DNA from: Planctomycetaceae bacterium
GTDB lineage: Bacteria > Planctomycetota > Planctomycetia > Pirellulales > Pirellulaceae
Assembly: GCA_016794985.1 (NCBI GenBank)
Contig: JAEUIQ010000058.1
Coordinates: forward strand, 35,514-99,513
Direction of reading: 5' to 3'
Length of the DNA stretch: 64,000 bases
How positions within the stretch are numbered: position 1 is the first letter of the stretch; every line of letters starts with the position of its first letter. The position numbers were made by a program, and so were the translations under genes. Positions 25,971 through 35,796 of this stretch are shown here, piece after piece. Below the pieces are notes generated by a model, which did not search any database, was not told the origin of the DNA, and worked only from the letters and a program-made list of their open reading frames with translations.

Positions 25971-28900
25971 TCAATCGTGAACAAGTTCGTCCGTGGCCCC
26001 ACGATGCTGGGCAGCTAACCAATAGTAAAGCGCGGGAACGACGAACAGAGTAAAGATCGTGCCAATCCCCATCCCAGCCACCAGCACGATCCCAATGCTG
26101 TTCCGCGCTTGAGCGCCGGCGCCCGTGACAAACACCAACGGCAAATGGCCTAGCATTGTGGCCGCTGAGGTCATCAGCACCGGACGCAATCGCGTCTTGG
26201 CGGCTTCAATCGCTGCGGTCCACTTGTTCGCGCCCTGCTCTTGCAAGTGGTTGGCAAACTCGACAATCAGAATGCCATTCTTCGCCACCAATCCAACCAA
26301 GGTGATCAGTCCAACTTGCGTGTAAATGTTGATCGTCGTGAAGTCGAGAAAGGTCAGTGCCAGGACGCCGGTCATTGCCAGGGGGACTGAACCCAGCAAC
26401 ACGATCCAAGGATCACGAAAAGATTTGAATTGGGCGGCCAGCACCAAGTAAATCAAGATCAGCGCAAAAACCAACGTCACCATCAACGTCGAGCCTTCGC
26501 GACGCAATTGACGCGACTCTCCGACGTAGTCCAACGTCGCCACACCGGTCGTCAGCTCTCGAGCAATTCCCTCGATCACCGACAAACCTTGTTCTTTGGT
26601 CAGTCCAGGGTAAACGGCGGCGAACACTCGGAAAGCACTCTGTTGCTGAAACCGATTCAAAGAACGCGGGGCCGTTTCTGATTCCAAGGACGCGAAGGTC
26701 GAGACCGGAATCAACTTACCAGAAGGCGTGCGAATCTGTAGATCCATCAGCGAGCCTGGCGATTGTCGATCGGCCGATTCCAATTGCGGGATCACACGAT
26801 AGGAGCGGTTGTAGTAGTTGAACCGATTCACATAACCTCCGCCCAACAAGACGCCCAATTCGCGACCCACCAACGCCTGATCCAAGCCCAAGTCGGCCAA
26901 CTTCTCGCGGTCCACATTCACGCGCGCCTGGGGCAAGTCCACCTTCAGGTCTGTGTCCACGAACATAAACATGTCCGCCTCGCGGGCACGTTGGACGATT
27001 TCGTTTGCCAATTGACTTTGTCGCTCTACGGGTAAATCGCTCTTGATGACCACTTCAACGTCGTAGTTACCGGCCCCAGGCAAGGGAGGAACAAGTACCG
27101 GGAACGCCTCGAGCCCAGGACTCCCCGATGCGACGCCAAACACTTCGGGGAGTATGGTCGCGGTATTCCTTTCACGTTCCTCCCAATCTGTTGTGATGAC
27201 ACCACCAAATCCTCCCGCAGCTGTCGCCAGGGCCCACATGTAACTGGTTTCAGGAATGGACTCAAAGCCGTCAGCCAACTGGCTTGCCCAGCGTGTCGAA
27301 GACGCCAATGTCGCATCAGGAGACGCCGTGAGCATGACCGCGATCGCTCCTTCGTCCTCCACTGGAGCCAGTTCTTTTGCAGAGAACTGATAAAATGGAA
27401 TGGCTGCCAAGGCCGCGAGTAAGGTCGCTATGGCGATTGCCCAACGCAGTTGCAAAATTCCGTCCAACAGCCAACCGTAGACCGTACGGATCTGATCGAA
27501 CAAAAAGTTGACTGCCCGAGTCGCCCACCCTTCTCGACCGTCTGGAGGGCTGAGCCATGCGCTCATGATCGGCGACAAGGTCACGGCGACGATTCCCGAG
27601 ACAACCACAGCCGCAGCCAGTGTGAAGGCAAACTCGCGAAACAACATCCCAGTCAGTCCGCCTTGAAAGCCGATGGGGGCATACACGGTTGCCAGTGTGA
27701 TCGTCATCGCGATGACAGGGCCGACCAATTCTCGGGCGCCGATCAATGCTGCTTCCCAACGACCGCGCCCTTCACGAATGTGCCTCTGCACGTTTTCCAC
27801 GACAACGATCGCATCATCGACGACGAGACCAACCGCGAGCACGATCGCCAACAGTGTCAAGAGGTTGAGCGAAAAGCCCAACAGATACATCACCACCGTC
27901 GCACCGACCAACGAAACTGGCATGGCAACCAGAGGGACCAATGCGGTACGAATGGAACCCATAAACAAGAACACGACGACCGCGACAATCAAAATCGTTT
28001 CCAACAATGTCTTGGAAATCTCGGTCAAAGACTTGCGCATGAATCGGGTCCCGTCATAGGCCAACTGCATGTCGACATGAGCAGGCAGATCCGGCGCCAA
28101 CTCGTCCATCGTTTGGCGCAGGCGCATCGCGACATCAATCTCGTTACTGCCGGGCAACGGCCACACACTGACATACACCGCCTTCTGGCCACGATACAAA
28201 GCCGCGGCCATTGGCTCCTCGCTCCCCAATTCGACGCGGGCCACATCGGACAAGCGAATGATGCGACCTGGCGAATCTGCTGCGGCCGGAACTTGTGAAA
28301 CAATCAAATCGCTAAACTCATCGACACTTTGCAAATCCGTGTTCGTCAACAAGTCGACTTGCACTTCAGCGCTTTTTACTTGGCCAATCGCGGCGACAAA
28401 GTTATTCCGCTGCAAGGCGGTGAACACATCGCCCGGTGTCAAGTTCAGTTCCGTCAGTCTTTGCGGCGAAATCCAAATTCGCATGGCCGGGGTTTGGCCG
28501 GCTTCGATCCCTGATCTTTGCACACCGGGGATCGTGGCCAGCCGTGGTTGAATATTGCGTGTCAGGTAGTCCGTCAGTGCGGGTATCTCGTACTCGGTTG
28601 ACGTAAAACTCAAGTAAAACGTCGCATAAGGACGATCGGCCCGCACCAATTCGATCGTTGGCGGCTCGGCCTCCGCTGGTAATTCGGATCGAACTTGTTG
28701 CAGCCTTGCACTGATTTCGGCCAAGGCCTTGGTCGAGTCGTGATTCAAGACCAACCGCACGGTGACAGTACTCACACCGGCCGTGCTGGTCGATTCAACG
28801 TAGTCGACTCCCGCAATCGAAGACACAGCGCGCTCGACCGGTGTCGTCAGAAAGCCACGCACCGTTTCAGCGCTCGCGCCAAAATAAATTGTCGTAATGG

Positions 28901-29039
28901 TGACCGACGCACTTTCGAGTTTAGGGAATTGTTGCACCGGCAAGTTCACAGCGCAGCGAACCCCAATCAAGATCAACATGACGTTCAACACGATTGCCAA
29001 AACCGGTTGCCTAATGAACAGATCCGTAATCGATTTCAT
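25971..29039 (-). CDS. RND-family efflux permease (HAE1 type)
   Basis: A 1,022-residue inner-membrane pump subunit. The N-terminal FIRQPVLAIVLNVMLILIG, the porter-domain segments, and the proton-relay helix VGLVVDDAIVVVENV (paired Asp) are the AcrB/MexB hallmarks; GLVAKNGILIVEFAN marks the second half. It is the third gene of an operon with a TetR regulator and an adaptor, and its ATG overlaps the adaptor TGA by four bases. No outer-membrane factor is adjacent, so a TolC-like protein must come from elsewhere. Drug or metabolite export is inferred. Confidence 0.95.
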   Translation of the reverse strand: MKSITDLFIRQPVLAIVLNVMLILIGVRCAVNLPVQQFPKLESASVTITTIYFGASAETVRGFLTTPVERAVSSIAGVDYVESTSTAGVSTVTVRLVLNHDSTKALAEISARLQQVRSELPAEAEPPTIELVRADRPYATFYLSFTSTEYEIPALTDYLTRNIQPRLATIPGVQRSGIEAGQTPAMRIWISPQRLTELNLTPGDVFTALQRNNFVAAIGQVKSAEVQVDLLTNTDLQSVDEFSDLIVSQVPAAADSPGRIIRLSDVARVELGSEEPMAAALYRGQKAVYVSVWPLPGSNEIDVAMRLRQTMDELAPDLPAHVDMQLAYDGTRFMRKSLTEISKTLLETILIVAVVVFLFMGSIRTALVPLVAMPVSLVGATVVMYLLGFSLNLLTLLAIVLAVGLVVDDAIVVVENVQRHIREGRGRWEAALIGARELVGPVIAMTITLATVYAPIGFQGGLTGMLFREFAFTLAAAVVVSGIVAVTLSPIMSAWLSPPDGREGWATRAVNFLFDQIRTVYGWLLDGILQLRWAIAIATLLAALAAIPFYQFSAKELAPVEDEGAIAVMLTASPDATLASSTRWASQLADGFESIPETSYMWALATAAGGFGGVITTDWEERERNTATILPEVFGVASGSPGLEAFPVLVPPLPGAGNYDVEVVIKSDLPVERQSQLANEIVQRAREADMFMFVDTDLKVDLPQARVNVDREKLADLGLDQALVGRELGVLLGGGYVNRFNYYNRSYRVIPQLESADRQSPGSLMDLQIRTPSGKLIPVSTFASLESETAPRSLNRFQQQSAFRVFAAVYPGLTKEQGLSVIEGIARELTTGVATLDYVGESRQLRREGSTLMVTLVFALILIYLVLAAQFKSFRDPWIVLLGSVPLAMTGVLALTFLDFTTINIYTQVGLITLVGLVAKNGILIVEFANHLQEQGANKWTAAIEAAKTRLRPVLMTSAATMLGHLPLVFVTGAGAQARNSIGIVLVAGMGIGTIFTLFVVPALYYWLAAQHRGATDELVHD

Positions 29040-30256
29040 GGCAGTTCCGCTTCTGAAGTTAAGGCGGTGTCGGGGGTCTTGATCGGACTGGACGCTCGGT
29101 CGACTGGGACCGAAGCCAATAAGGCTCCCTCGCGGACTTTGAACGAACCTTCGGCGACCACTTGCTCACCAATTTGCACGCCGGAGACAATCCAAGCCCG
29201 TGTGCCATCTCCAGTCCCAATCAAAGTGACATTGCGCAGTTCTGCTCGCAACTGTCCATTCTGTTCCTTGGCCACAAATAGGCTCCGCCCCGTGGGAGCG
29301 CTACGCACCGCCGTGGCAGGGACGGCGACGGCAGAAATCGGGTTGCCATACTCGACTACAATTCGAATCGAATCATTGGGCCGCATCGTCGGCGGTGGGT
29401 TATCAATTCGCGCACGAACCAACATCGTTCGAGAAATCGCGTCGGCTTTCGCGTCCAGTGCCGTGACGGGCACTTCGAGCACTTGAGGGGTCCCCGTGGC
29501 ATTGTTTGAACCAAGGTTCAACCGGACGACAGCGCCGATCTCTAAGGTTTCCGCAATATGCTTCGGAACAGAAAAGTCGACATCAAAATATGGATCAATA
29601 CCCTCTAAGGTAGTTATCTGAGTCCCCGCATCCAGATACTGGCCCACGTGCAATTGATGCAAGCCCACCCGAGCATCAAACGGAGCCCGAATGGTTTTTC
29701 GATCGATCAAGACGGTCAATCGCTCCACTTCGGCTTCCGCTTGAATCGCGCTGGCCAAAGCCCGGTCCATTTCTTGGGCACTGACGATACTCGAGTTGCC
29801 AGCGTTGTTGTTCGAGTTGCCAGCGCTGTTGGTCGAGTTGGCTAAACTGCGGAGACGGGCTAATTCTGCGTTCGCCAAACTCAATGCCGCGGTGGCGCTT
29901 TTTAATTCGGCGTTTTCCGAACGAACATCCAATTGGACCAAGACTTGCTTTTCGCGCACGACTTGCCCGGGTTCCATCGATAACTGGGTGACCATCCCAG
30001 AAAGTTCGGTTCGAAGTTGAATGAAACGCGGTGCCAATATCGTTCCGACCACCACCGAGGAGGGACGAAACGAAATACTTTCCGCGGTAGCGAGACCCAC
30101 CGCGATCGGCGCTTCTGGTGGAGGCGGAGCAGCCATCGCCGCTTCGACTTGCCGATACTTGGTGTACGCGATCGCAGCCAGAGTTGCCACCGTTGCCGCA
30201 ATGACCAAGAGGCCGCCCATCCACCAACCCGCAGCTCGAACCCAGTGCCGTTTCAT
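29036..30256 (-). CDS. RND efflux periplasmic adaptor (membrane fusion protein)
   Basis: A 406-residue protein anchored by one N-terminal helix (WWMGGLLVIAATVATLAAIAY). Lipoyl halves are visible as LSGMVTQLSMEPGQVVREKQVLVQLD and TIRAPFDARVGLHQLHVGQYLDAG, flanking the alpha hairpin. The hairpin contains a repetitive Asn/Ser insert (NSTNSAGNSNNNAGNSS) not usual for adaptors. The ATG at 30256 overlaps the tetR stop as ATGA; the upstream frame to 30544 is the tetR antisense-free overlap and is rejected. It links the permease to an outer-membrane channel. Confidence 0.92.
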   Translation of the reverse strand: MKRHWVRAAGWWMGGLLVIAATVATLAAIAYTKYRQVEAAMAAPPPPEAPIAVGLATAESISFRPSSVVVGTILAPRFIQLRTELSGMVTQLSMEPGQVVREKQVLVQLDVRSENAELKSATAALSLANAELARLRSLANSTNSAGNSNNNAGNSSIVSAQEMDRALASAIQAEAEVERLTVLIDRKTIRAPFDARVGLHQLHVGQYLDAGTQITTLEGIDPYFDVDFSVPKHIAETLEIGAVVRLNLGSNNATGTPQVLEVPVTALDAKADAISRTMLVRARIDNPPPTMRPNDSIRIVVEYGNPISAVAVPATAVRSAPTGRSLFVAKEQNGQLRAELRNVTLIGTGDGTRAWIVSGVQIGEQVVAEGSFKVREGALLASVPVDRASSPIKTPDTALTSEAELP

Positions 30257-30900
30257 TTTCGTTTTTGATCTTTCTGTTTCGCCCTGTTTCCCTGCGGACC
30301 AATCACTTCGGTCCGCACCAACTTCCGCAATTGGCGAAGCAGTCGCACGGAGCGGGCTGGCAATTCTTCCGGGGCTTCGATAACCGACTGCAACCAAAAG
30401 CCATCCATGGTGACCAATAAAGTTGTCGCCAAATCCAGCGACAATCCATCTTTCCGCAAACAACCAATCAAATGCTCGGATAACGACCTGAGATTGCCAC
30501 CACGTCCTGCCAACTGAATCAGGGCCAACATCACTGCCGTGCATTGATCATCGTCAAGTTGGTTCTCTTCGTTCTTGTCGGCACCGCCCGAGTCGAACGA
30601 AGTGGAGGCTGACGATTCGCCGAACAGTAATTCCAACCACGCCAACGTCCATCGCCCTCGCCCCAATGGAACCTGAGACATGTGCGAGTTGATCCAAGCC
30701 AAATATTGACTTGCTGCACGATCCAAGAATGCCTCGATCAAGGCGTCTTTCGAGGGAAAGTGATGAACCAAGCCACCCTTGCTAATACCAGCCACGCGAC
30801 AGACGGCAGACAGGGTAACCGCCGGCACTCCTCCGGCACGAATCAGGCTCATCACCCCATTCAAAATTCGATCCCGAGTCGATGTCGCCGCGTTGGTCAT
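30253..30900 (-). CDS. TetR-family transcriptional regulator
   Basis: A 215-residue regulator. The N-terminal helix-turn-helix (RDRILNGVMSLIRAGGVPAVTLSAVCRVAGISKGGLVHHF; key residues at about 9-48) is typical of TetR repressors; the C-terminal ligand domain has no recognisable specificity, with an acidic loop DKNEENQLDDD. The ATG at 30900 has no strong ribosome site. It is first in the operon tetR-adaptor-permease, and a perfect palindrome lies 19 bases upstream, so autoregulation of the whole operon is likely. Confidence 0.9.
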   Translation of the reverse strand: MTNAATSTRDRILNGVMSLIRAGGVPAVTLSAVCRVAGISKGGLVHHFPSKDALIEAFLDRAASQYLAWINSHMSQVPLGRGRWTLAWLELLFGESSASTSFDSGGADKNEENQLDDDQCTAVMLALIQLAGRGGNLRSLSEHLIGCLRKDGLSLDLATTLLVTMDGFWLQSVIEAPEELPARSVRLLRQLRKLVRTEVIGPQGNRAKQKDQKRK

Positions 30901-30918
30901 AGAAGCGAAAGGATACCG

Positions 30919-30932
30919 ACCGACCGGTCGGT
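30919..30932. promoter_or_regulatory. Palindromic operator candidate for the TetR regulator
   Basis: A perfect 14-bp palindrome, ACCGACCGGTCGGT, 19 bases upstream of the tetR start. GACCGGTC-centred palindromes of this sort are common TetR-family operators. No other strong palindrome lies in the region. Confidence 0.7.
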
Positions 30933-31113
30933 TGTCAAGGAAGCACCGGAAGAAGCCCGAGTCATTTGCCCAGGTGCGCCGCGTTGATTTCCGAATTCGT
31001 TCTACCAGCCTTCGACTAAGTTTAATTCGCCAACCGAAACCTAAGGCGGAAATTGTCTGACGTGGGCTGGCTTTCGTCGCATTTTCGCCCAAGCAGAATC
31101 GTGGGCCCCTGTC

Positions 31114-31274
31114 TACGCCGCGAAGGATTCTTCCCGGCCAATCCAGAACCGCTGCGTTGGCCCAGCCGGCTTTTTCTGATCTTTGACCGACTCTTGCCGG
31201 TGGCTAACGCATTCCGCCTCGGGGTGTTTTGGCCCGCGCGGGCCTGTTTGAGACTGGAGAATCCCTCACGGCGA
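31114..31274 (+). repeat. Dispersed repeat with terminal inverted repeats, copy B
   Basis: 161 bases homologous to copy A at 14360-14540 in opposite orientation. Ends read TACGCCGCGAAGGATTCTTCC and ATCCCTCACGGCGA, an imperfect inverted pair. Internal matches include CGGCCAATCCA, TTTTTCTGAT, TTGACCGACTCT and GCTAACGCATTCCG. It lies in the 900-base gap between tetR and the Wzz-like gene, where I otherwise see no gene or terminator. Confidence 0.8.
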
Positions 31275-31813
31275 AGGGAAACCGTCCCCGCTAATCGCTG
31301 TTTTACGTGGCAGACAAAGCCGTTGCGGCGTGCGTCGGACGATTTGTTCGTCATTTTTTGGTGTCCATCGCGGGATCACTCACCTGCTGTTGTTTTTTTC
31401 TCGCGAAACTCCCTGCACCGTTATGGGGCAGAAAACGGCAGGTCGATTTCCGGCCCGATGGCCTCAATTTCGCCCAAAAATTGACGTGGGCCGCGGTCCG
31501 GCTGACGACTTCCGACTCGATTTCACTTGTGCTGGTTAGGGAATCCTGTTAAGAACCCCACGGAAGCGTCACAAAACCAAAAAGATTCAATTCGGCGAAC
31601 TTGCTGATTCGATTGAATCCTTTGGAAACAACCGAAGCTGCAGGTTCTGATTTCTTAACCAACCGACATTGACGAATGGCGGGGGCTTTGGCAATCGGAT
31701 CGCAGGGAAGCGAGGTGGACCTTGCGGCTCCAGCAAATGCAGGGTGAGCCAGCCATCGCGTTGCGGCTGGAGCACCGTTTGTAATCCGTTTTGTCTGATT
31801 GGATTTAGAACAC

Positions 31814-33205
31814 ATGGATCTCACAGCATGGATCGGTCAGTTGCCCGGCCTAATCGCGGTACTGCTGCGATTTCGCGGCGTGCTGCTGGGGTCTATCGCT
31901 GTGTTTGGGCTGGGCGGCATTTTGTTTGCCTTGATGACTCCCAAGGCGTACCAGGCGAATCAGCTATTCTTGATTCGCGACGAAGCCGCTGGTGGAAAGT
32001 TTCAATCGCTTGAGTGGTTGAAGTCGGCGCAGGAAACCGTCCAGGAAGTCGCCAAGCACACCGAAGTACTTCGTCTGGCATTAAAAGAGGTCGGCCCGGA
32101 AAATCCGAGCTGGTTTGGCACCGACGAGAACTTTCCTTCACAATCCGAAATCGAACAATTGCGTGACAACGTGTGGGTGTCTGCCCCTGGGGGCAACGAA
32201 GTCGGCAAAACGGAAATGGTTCGTCTGAATGTTAAGGCACCGACACCTGAGCGAGCCCTCAAGTTATTGCAACAGATTAGCAATGGCATGGGCCGACAAA
32301 TGCGTTTGATTCGCGCCGAAAGGGCGGCGAACATCGAGGCGGGGCGAGCCGCGGCGGTCGAATCTGCTCGGCTGCAATCCGACGAAATCACCCAAGAGGT
32401 GATTGAAATGGAACGTAGTTTAGGTGAAGACTTGATTGAACTACGAGCGATGTTGGATGACAAGTCGTCCGGTGAGAGTGCTTTACTGAAACCGCTGTTA
32501 CTTTCTTTGGACGCCGAATTAGTCAAAGAGTCCAATCTGCATGCCAAAGTACAACAGGACATGAAGTTTTTCCAAGACGGTCTGGAAGACGTTGCCAATC
32601 TACTTGGTTTCCCCAATGAGCTATTGGAACAGTATCAGACGCTGCGTGATCTAAAGACGGGTTTGGTTGCCGCCCAAATTCAGTTGACCGAGGTGAAGTC
32701 TCGGTATGAACCTTGGAACGTCAATTACACGCGCGCTGAGCAAAGACTTAGCACACTGGAGAACCAAATCCGCAACGAACTTAATGTGTCGATCGGCATC
32801 GCGAAGTCAAGCTCGGTGTTTCTCGAAGGCAAGATCGAAGCTCTCAAACGCCAACGTGAAACTCGCGTCGCTCAGCTGACTCGATTGGCCGGTCTCCGTG
32901 CTCCCTATCAAAATCTCGTGGCCACTCAAGCCGCCGCGACCAATAACTTGAAGCAAGCGCAAGACGAACTGGCGCAAGCTCGGGCAGCCAGGTTGTCAGC
33001 GGCGGAGACCGATCTATTGACGCCAATGGAAGAACCCATCGCTGGTAGTCGGAATGTGGGCTCCAGTCGCACACTTATTGTCTTGGGTGGTGGAGTGTGC
33101 GGAATTTTTGTCGGGTTGGGGCTTGTGATGCTCTTGTCTGCTCAGCCGATGGTCGTTTCTGAATCGGCCATTGCCGCGTGGGAAAACCCGGCTCGTCGAT
33201 CTTAG
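31814..33205 (+). CDS. Wzz-like polysaccharide co-polymerase / chain-length determinant protein
   Basis: A 463-residue inner-membrane protein with a helix near the N-terminus (VLLGSIAVFGLGGILFALM), a long periplasmic coiled-coil region (about 150-400, several heptad blocks such as AQARAARLSAAETD) and a C-terminal helix (TLIVLGGGVCGIFVGLGLVMLL). This is the Wzz/GumC topology without a kinase domain. Such proteins set the length of exported polysaccharides. The ATG at 31814 is preferred over TTG at 31799. No glycosyltransferase or export genes are adjacent. Confidence 0.75.
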   Translation: MDLTAWIGQLPGLIAVLLRFRGVLLGSIAVFGLGGILFALMTPKAYQANQLFLIRDEAAGGKFQSLEWLKSAQETVQEVAKHTEVLRLALKEVGPENPSWFGTDENFPSQSEIEQLRDNVWVSAPGGNEVGKTEMVRLNVKAPTPERALKLLQQISNGMGRQMRLIRAERAANIEAGRAAAVESARLQSDEITQEVIEMERSLGEDLIELRAMLDDKSSGESALLKPLLLSLDAELVKESNLHAKVQQDMKFFQDGLEDVANLLGFPNELLEQYQTLRDLKTGLVAAQIQLTEVKSRYEPWNVNYTRAEQRLSTLENQIRNELNVSIGIAKSSSVFLEGKIEALKRQRETRVAQLTRLAGLRAPYQNLVATQAAATNNLKQAQDELAQARAARLSAAETDLLTPMEEPIAGSRNVGSSRTLIVLGGGVCGIFVGLGLVMLLSAQPMVVSESAIAAWENPARRS

Positions 33206-33568
33206 CTTCTCCAGCTGTCGGAACGTGAACCCGCCTGCGGTCGCTCGCTCGATTACGCTATTCACCTTGGGCGTTCTAGAATCATGGAACCGTGTTGTTC
33301 CTGGAATGGTGTCGTTGGGCGGCGGTTTGTCATGCGGCGGCGATCTTGAGTGCTTGCGCAGGAGCAGCCTGGGCAGCAATTCGATGAATGCAGTATCAAA
33401 TCCTGCTCATGATCTGGCCTTGCCATCCCATGTTAAAAAAAGGCGAGTACCGGGGTATTGTCGCCGATTCAGTGAAACGTTAAGTTTTGATCCCTTATCA
33501 CGGCATCAATGCCGAGCGAGGTCTGGCAATGTTGTTGTGCCTTGGTTCCTGGTGAAAAGACGCGGTAT
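33206..33568. other. Intergenic region upstream of the PNP gene
   Basis: 363 bases with a run of seven A at 33435 and no supported gene, hairpin or repeat. A frame to 33509 in phase with PNP lacks family similarity. Confidence 0.45.
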
Positions 33569-34396
33569 ATGTTGGATCTGTACGATAAAATTCAAGAGTC
33601 GGTGGCCAAGATCAAAAACGTGTGGAATCGAAAGCCACATGCTGGGATCATCTTGGGAACTGGGCTTGGACCGCTCGTTAAGGAAATCAAAGAAGAGGCC
33701 TCGTTGGATTATGCGGACATTCCGCATTTTTTGAAGTCGACCGCGACGAGTCATCGTGGGCGGTTGGTTTGTGGCGAACTTAACGGATTGCCTGTCATGG
33801 TCATGGAAGGCCGTTTTCACAAATATGAAGGGTATCACCTCAAGGAAATCACGTTTCCAGTGCGTGTCATGCATGCGATGGGCGCGGGGTTGTTGGTGGT
33901 CTCGAATGCTTGTGGCGGCTTGAACCCTAACTACCGCAGCGGCGATATCATGTTGATCGAGGATCAGATCAATTTGATGGGCGACAACCCGCTGTTCGGT
34001 ATCAATGACGATCGCTTGGGACCGCGTTTTCCTGACATGTGTCAACCGTATGACGCGGCATTGATCGAACGAGCCCTGCGAGTGGCGCGGAAAAACGACA
34101 TTGTGGCTCACCAGGGTGTTTTTGTGGCGGTGGCTGGGCCGAATCTGGAAACTCGCGCGGAATATCGGTTCTTGAGAAATATAGGTGCCGACGTGGTCGG
34201 CATGAGCACGGTGCCGGAAGTCATCGTTGCGGTTCACTGCGGAATGCGCAGCGTGGGTTTTTCCGTCATCACCGACATGTGTCTGCCGGATGCTTTGGAA
34301 CCGGCCAACGTTGATCACATCATTGCCACCGCCAATAATGCGGCTCCGCGGTTGACGAAGTTAGTCATGGGCGTGTTGGCCGAAGAGCGAAATTGA
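33569..34396 (+). CDS. Purine nucleoside phosphorylase
   Basis: A 275-residue enzyme of the trimeric PNP class, cleaving purine nucleosides with phosphate in the salvage pathway. IILGTGLGPLV (phosphate loop), RFHKYEGYHLKEITFPVRVM, NACGGLNPNYRSGDIM, AGPNLETRAEYRFLRNIGADVVGMSTVPEVIVA are diagnostic. The ATG at 33569 gives the usual length; the frame extends to 33509 without homology-like sequence. The GH16 gene starts 11 bases after the stop, so they share a transcript. Confidence 0.93.
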   Translation: MLDLYDKIQESVAKIKNVWNRKPHAGIILGTGLGPLVKEIKEEASLDYADIPHFLKSTATSHRGRLVCGELNGLPVMVMEGRFHKYEGYHLKEITFPVRVMHAMGAGLLVVSNACGGLNPNYRSGDIMLIEDQINLMGDNPLFGINDDRLGPRFPDMCQPYDAALIERALRVARKNDIVAHQGVFVAVAGPNLETRAEYRFLRNIGADVVGMSTVPEVIVAVHCGMRSVGFSVITDMCLPDALEPANVDHIIATANNAAPRLTKLVMGVLAEERN

Positions 34397-34407
34397 TTTT
34401 AGTGACA

Positions 34408-35301
34408 ATGATGCAATTGAATTCGAATGTGCTCAATTGGGGGAAAAACTCGCTCCGGACAAGTTGTTGGATTGTCGGTCTATTGCTGATTGGCAGTGGG
34501 ACATTGTTGGCTGTTGCCCAAGATGTTCCGCAGGACCAACGTTCGGAAAGCAGCAAAGATTGGGTTCTGGTCTGGCAAGATGATTTCGACGGCGCCCGAC
34601 TGGATTATTCCAAGTGGGAAGTCGAGGTCAACGCGTTTGGCGGCGGCAACAACGAGTTGCAAATATACACGGACCGCCCAGACAACGTGCGTGTAGCCGA
34701 TGGGCGATTGATTTTGGAGGCTCGTAAAGACAACGCCAGTGTTCAAGGTACGGTTCGCGAGTATTCTTCCGGTCGCATCCGCAGCAAGAATCGAGGTGAC
34801 TGGAAGTTTGGCCGGTTCGAAGTCCGCGCGAAGTTTCCCGAAGGGCAGGGGCTTTGGCCGGCGATTTGGTTGATGCCAACTGCCGAAGTCTATGGCACTT
34901 GGGCCGCCAGTGGCGAGATCGACATTGTCGAATACAAAGGGCAGGAGCCCAATATCGTTCATGGAACCTTGCATTACGGCGAGACATGGCCCAACAATAA
35001 GTACACGGGAACCAAGTACCAATTGCCGCAAGGTAGTTTCTCGAGTGGGTTTCATGACTACGCCTTGGAATGGGAAGCCGGTGAAATTCGTTGGTACGTG
35101 GATGGCCAGTTGTACCAAACGCAGAACAAGTGGAAGTCTGGTACGGCTCCATTTCCTGCTCCATTTGATCAAGAGTTTCATTTGATCTTGAACATGGCGG
35201 TCGGCGGCGGATTTGTTGGCGCCCCCAACGCCAAGACTCCGTTTCCTGCGCGAATGGAAGTCGATCATGTTCGCGTCTTTCAACGGGCTGGTTCACGGTA
35301 G
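34408..35301 (+). CDS. Glycoside hydrolase family 16 enzyme (beta-glucanase/laminarinase-like), secreted
   Basis: A 297-residue secreted enzyme with signal peptide (TSCWIVGLLLIGSGTLLAVAQ). The catalytic E-x-D-x-x-E motif GEIDIVEYKG is at 170-175, with WKFGRFEVRAKFPEGQGLWPAIWL and DYALEWEAGEIRWYVDGQ, all GH16 landmarks. Retaining endo-glucanases of this family cut beta-1,3 or mixed beta-1,3/1,4 glucans, such as algal laminarin. It directly follows PNP. Confidence 0.93.
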   Translation: MMQLNSNVLNWGKNSLRTSCWIVGLLLIGSGTLLAVAQDVPQDQRSESSKDWVLVWQDDFDGARLDYSKWEVEVNAFGGGNNELQIYTDRPDNVRVADGRLILEARKDNASVQGTVREYSSGRIRSKNRGDWKFGRFEVRAKFPEGQGLWPAIWLMPTAEVYGTWAASGEIDIVEYKGQEPNIVHGTLHYGETWPNNKYTGTKYQLPQGSFSSGFHDYALEWEAGEIRWYVDGQLYQTQNKWKSGTAPFPAPFDQEFHLILNMAVGGGFVGAPNAKTPFPARMEVDHVRVFQRAGSR

Positions 35302-35796
35302 GGACGCTCGGCGTGCGTGCGAGTTTTCCACGGCAACTTTGGTCGTATCGGATGCCTCGTGATTGCTGAGTCTAGCCAAGATATTGCCTACCGCGGGCGG
35401 TCACCTGGGACAAAGTTGTGACCGGTTGTTCGGTGACGTGTAACGTTCAATTGATGCCCAGGATACAACAGCACGAACCCGTCTGAGTTCGAAACCGCGT
35501 TTTGTGTCTCGGCAAGAGGGGATGCCACAAAGCCAGTCATCTTGTTGCATACGCCCGTTGCTGAATTTAGAATCGGCGGCAGATGAGGGGCATGTTCAGG
35601 GGCAGCCGTGTGATTTCGTCTCAATGACGGTTGAACCGTCGGGACGACCCACGTCCAATTGGAACACGGAACATTTATTGCACATTAAAGTTAGCGGGAC
35701 CATTATCTTTTCAAGTCGAGGGTAGATGGACTCCGAGCGTCACATGAAATCAAGAAAGGCCGCGACTTAGAGTACGTCCGTGTTTGTCCTTTTCAC
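35302..35796. other. Intergenic region ahead of the methyltransferase patch
   Basis: 495 bases with drifting composition and no supported gene, repeat or terminator. An open frame in phase with the small ORF at 35797 begins after a TAG at 35692 but has no ATG, GTG or TTG codon before 35797. Confidence 0.4.

Noticed and set aside
27450..28298. 282-codon plus-strand frame inside the RND permease gene
   Set aside because: Antisense shadow; Gln/Arg/His-rich, typical of reverse reading of a GC-moderate membrane gene.
33506..34318. 270-codon minus-strand frame opposite the PNP gene
   Set aside because: Antisense shadow of a well-supported gene.
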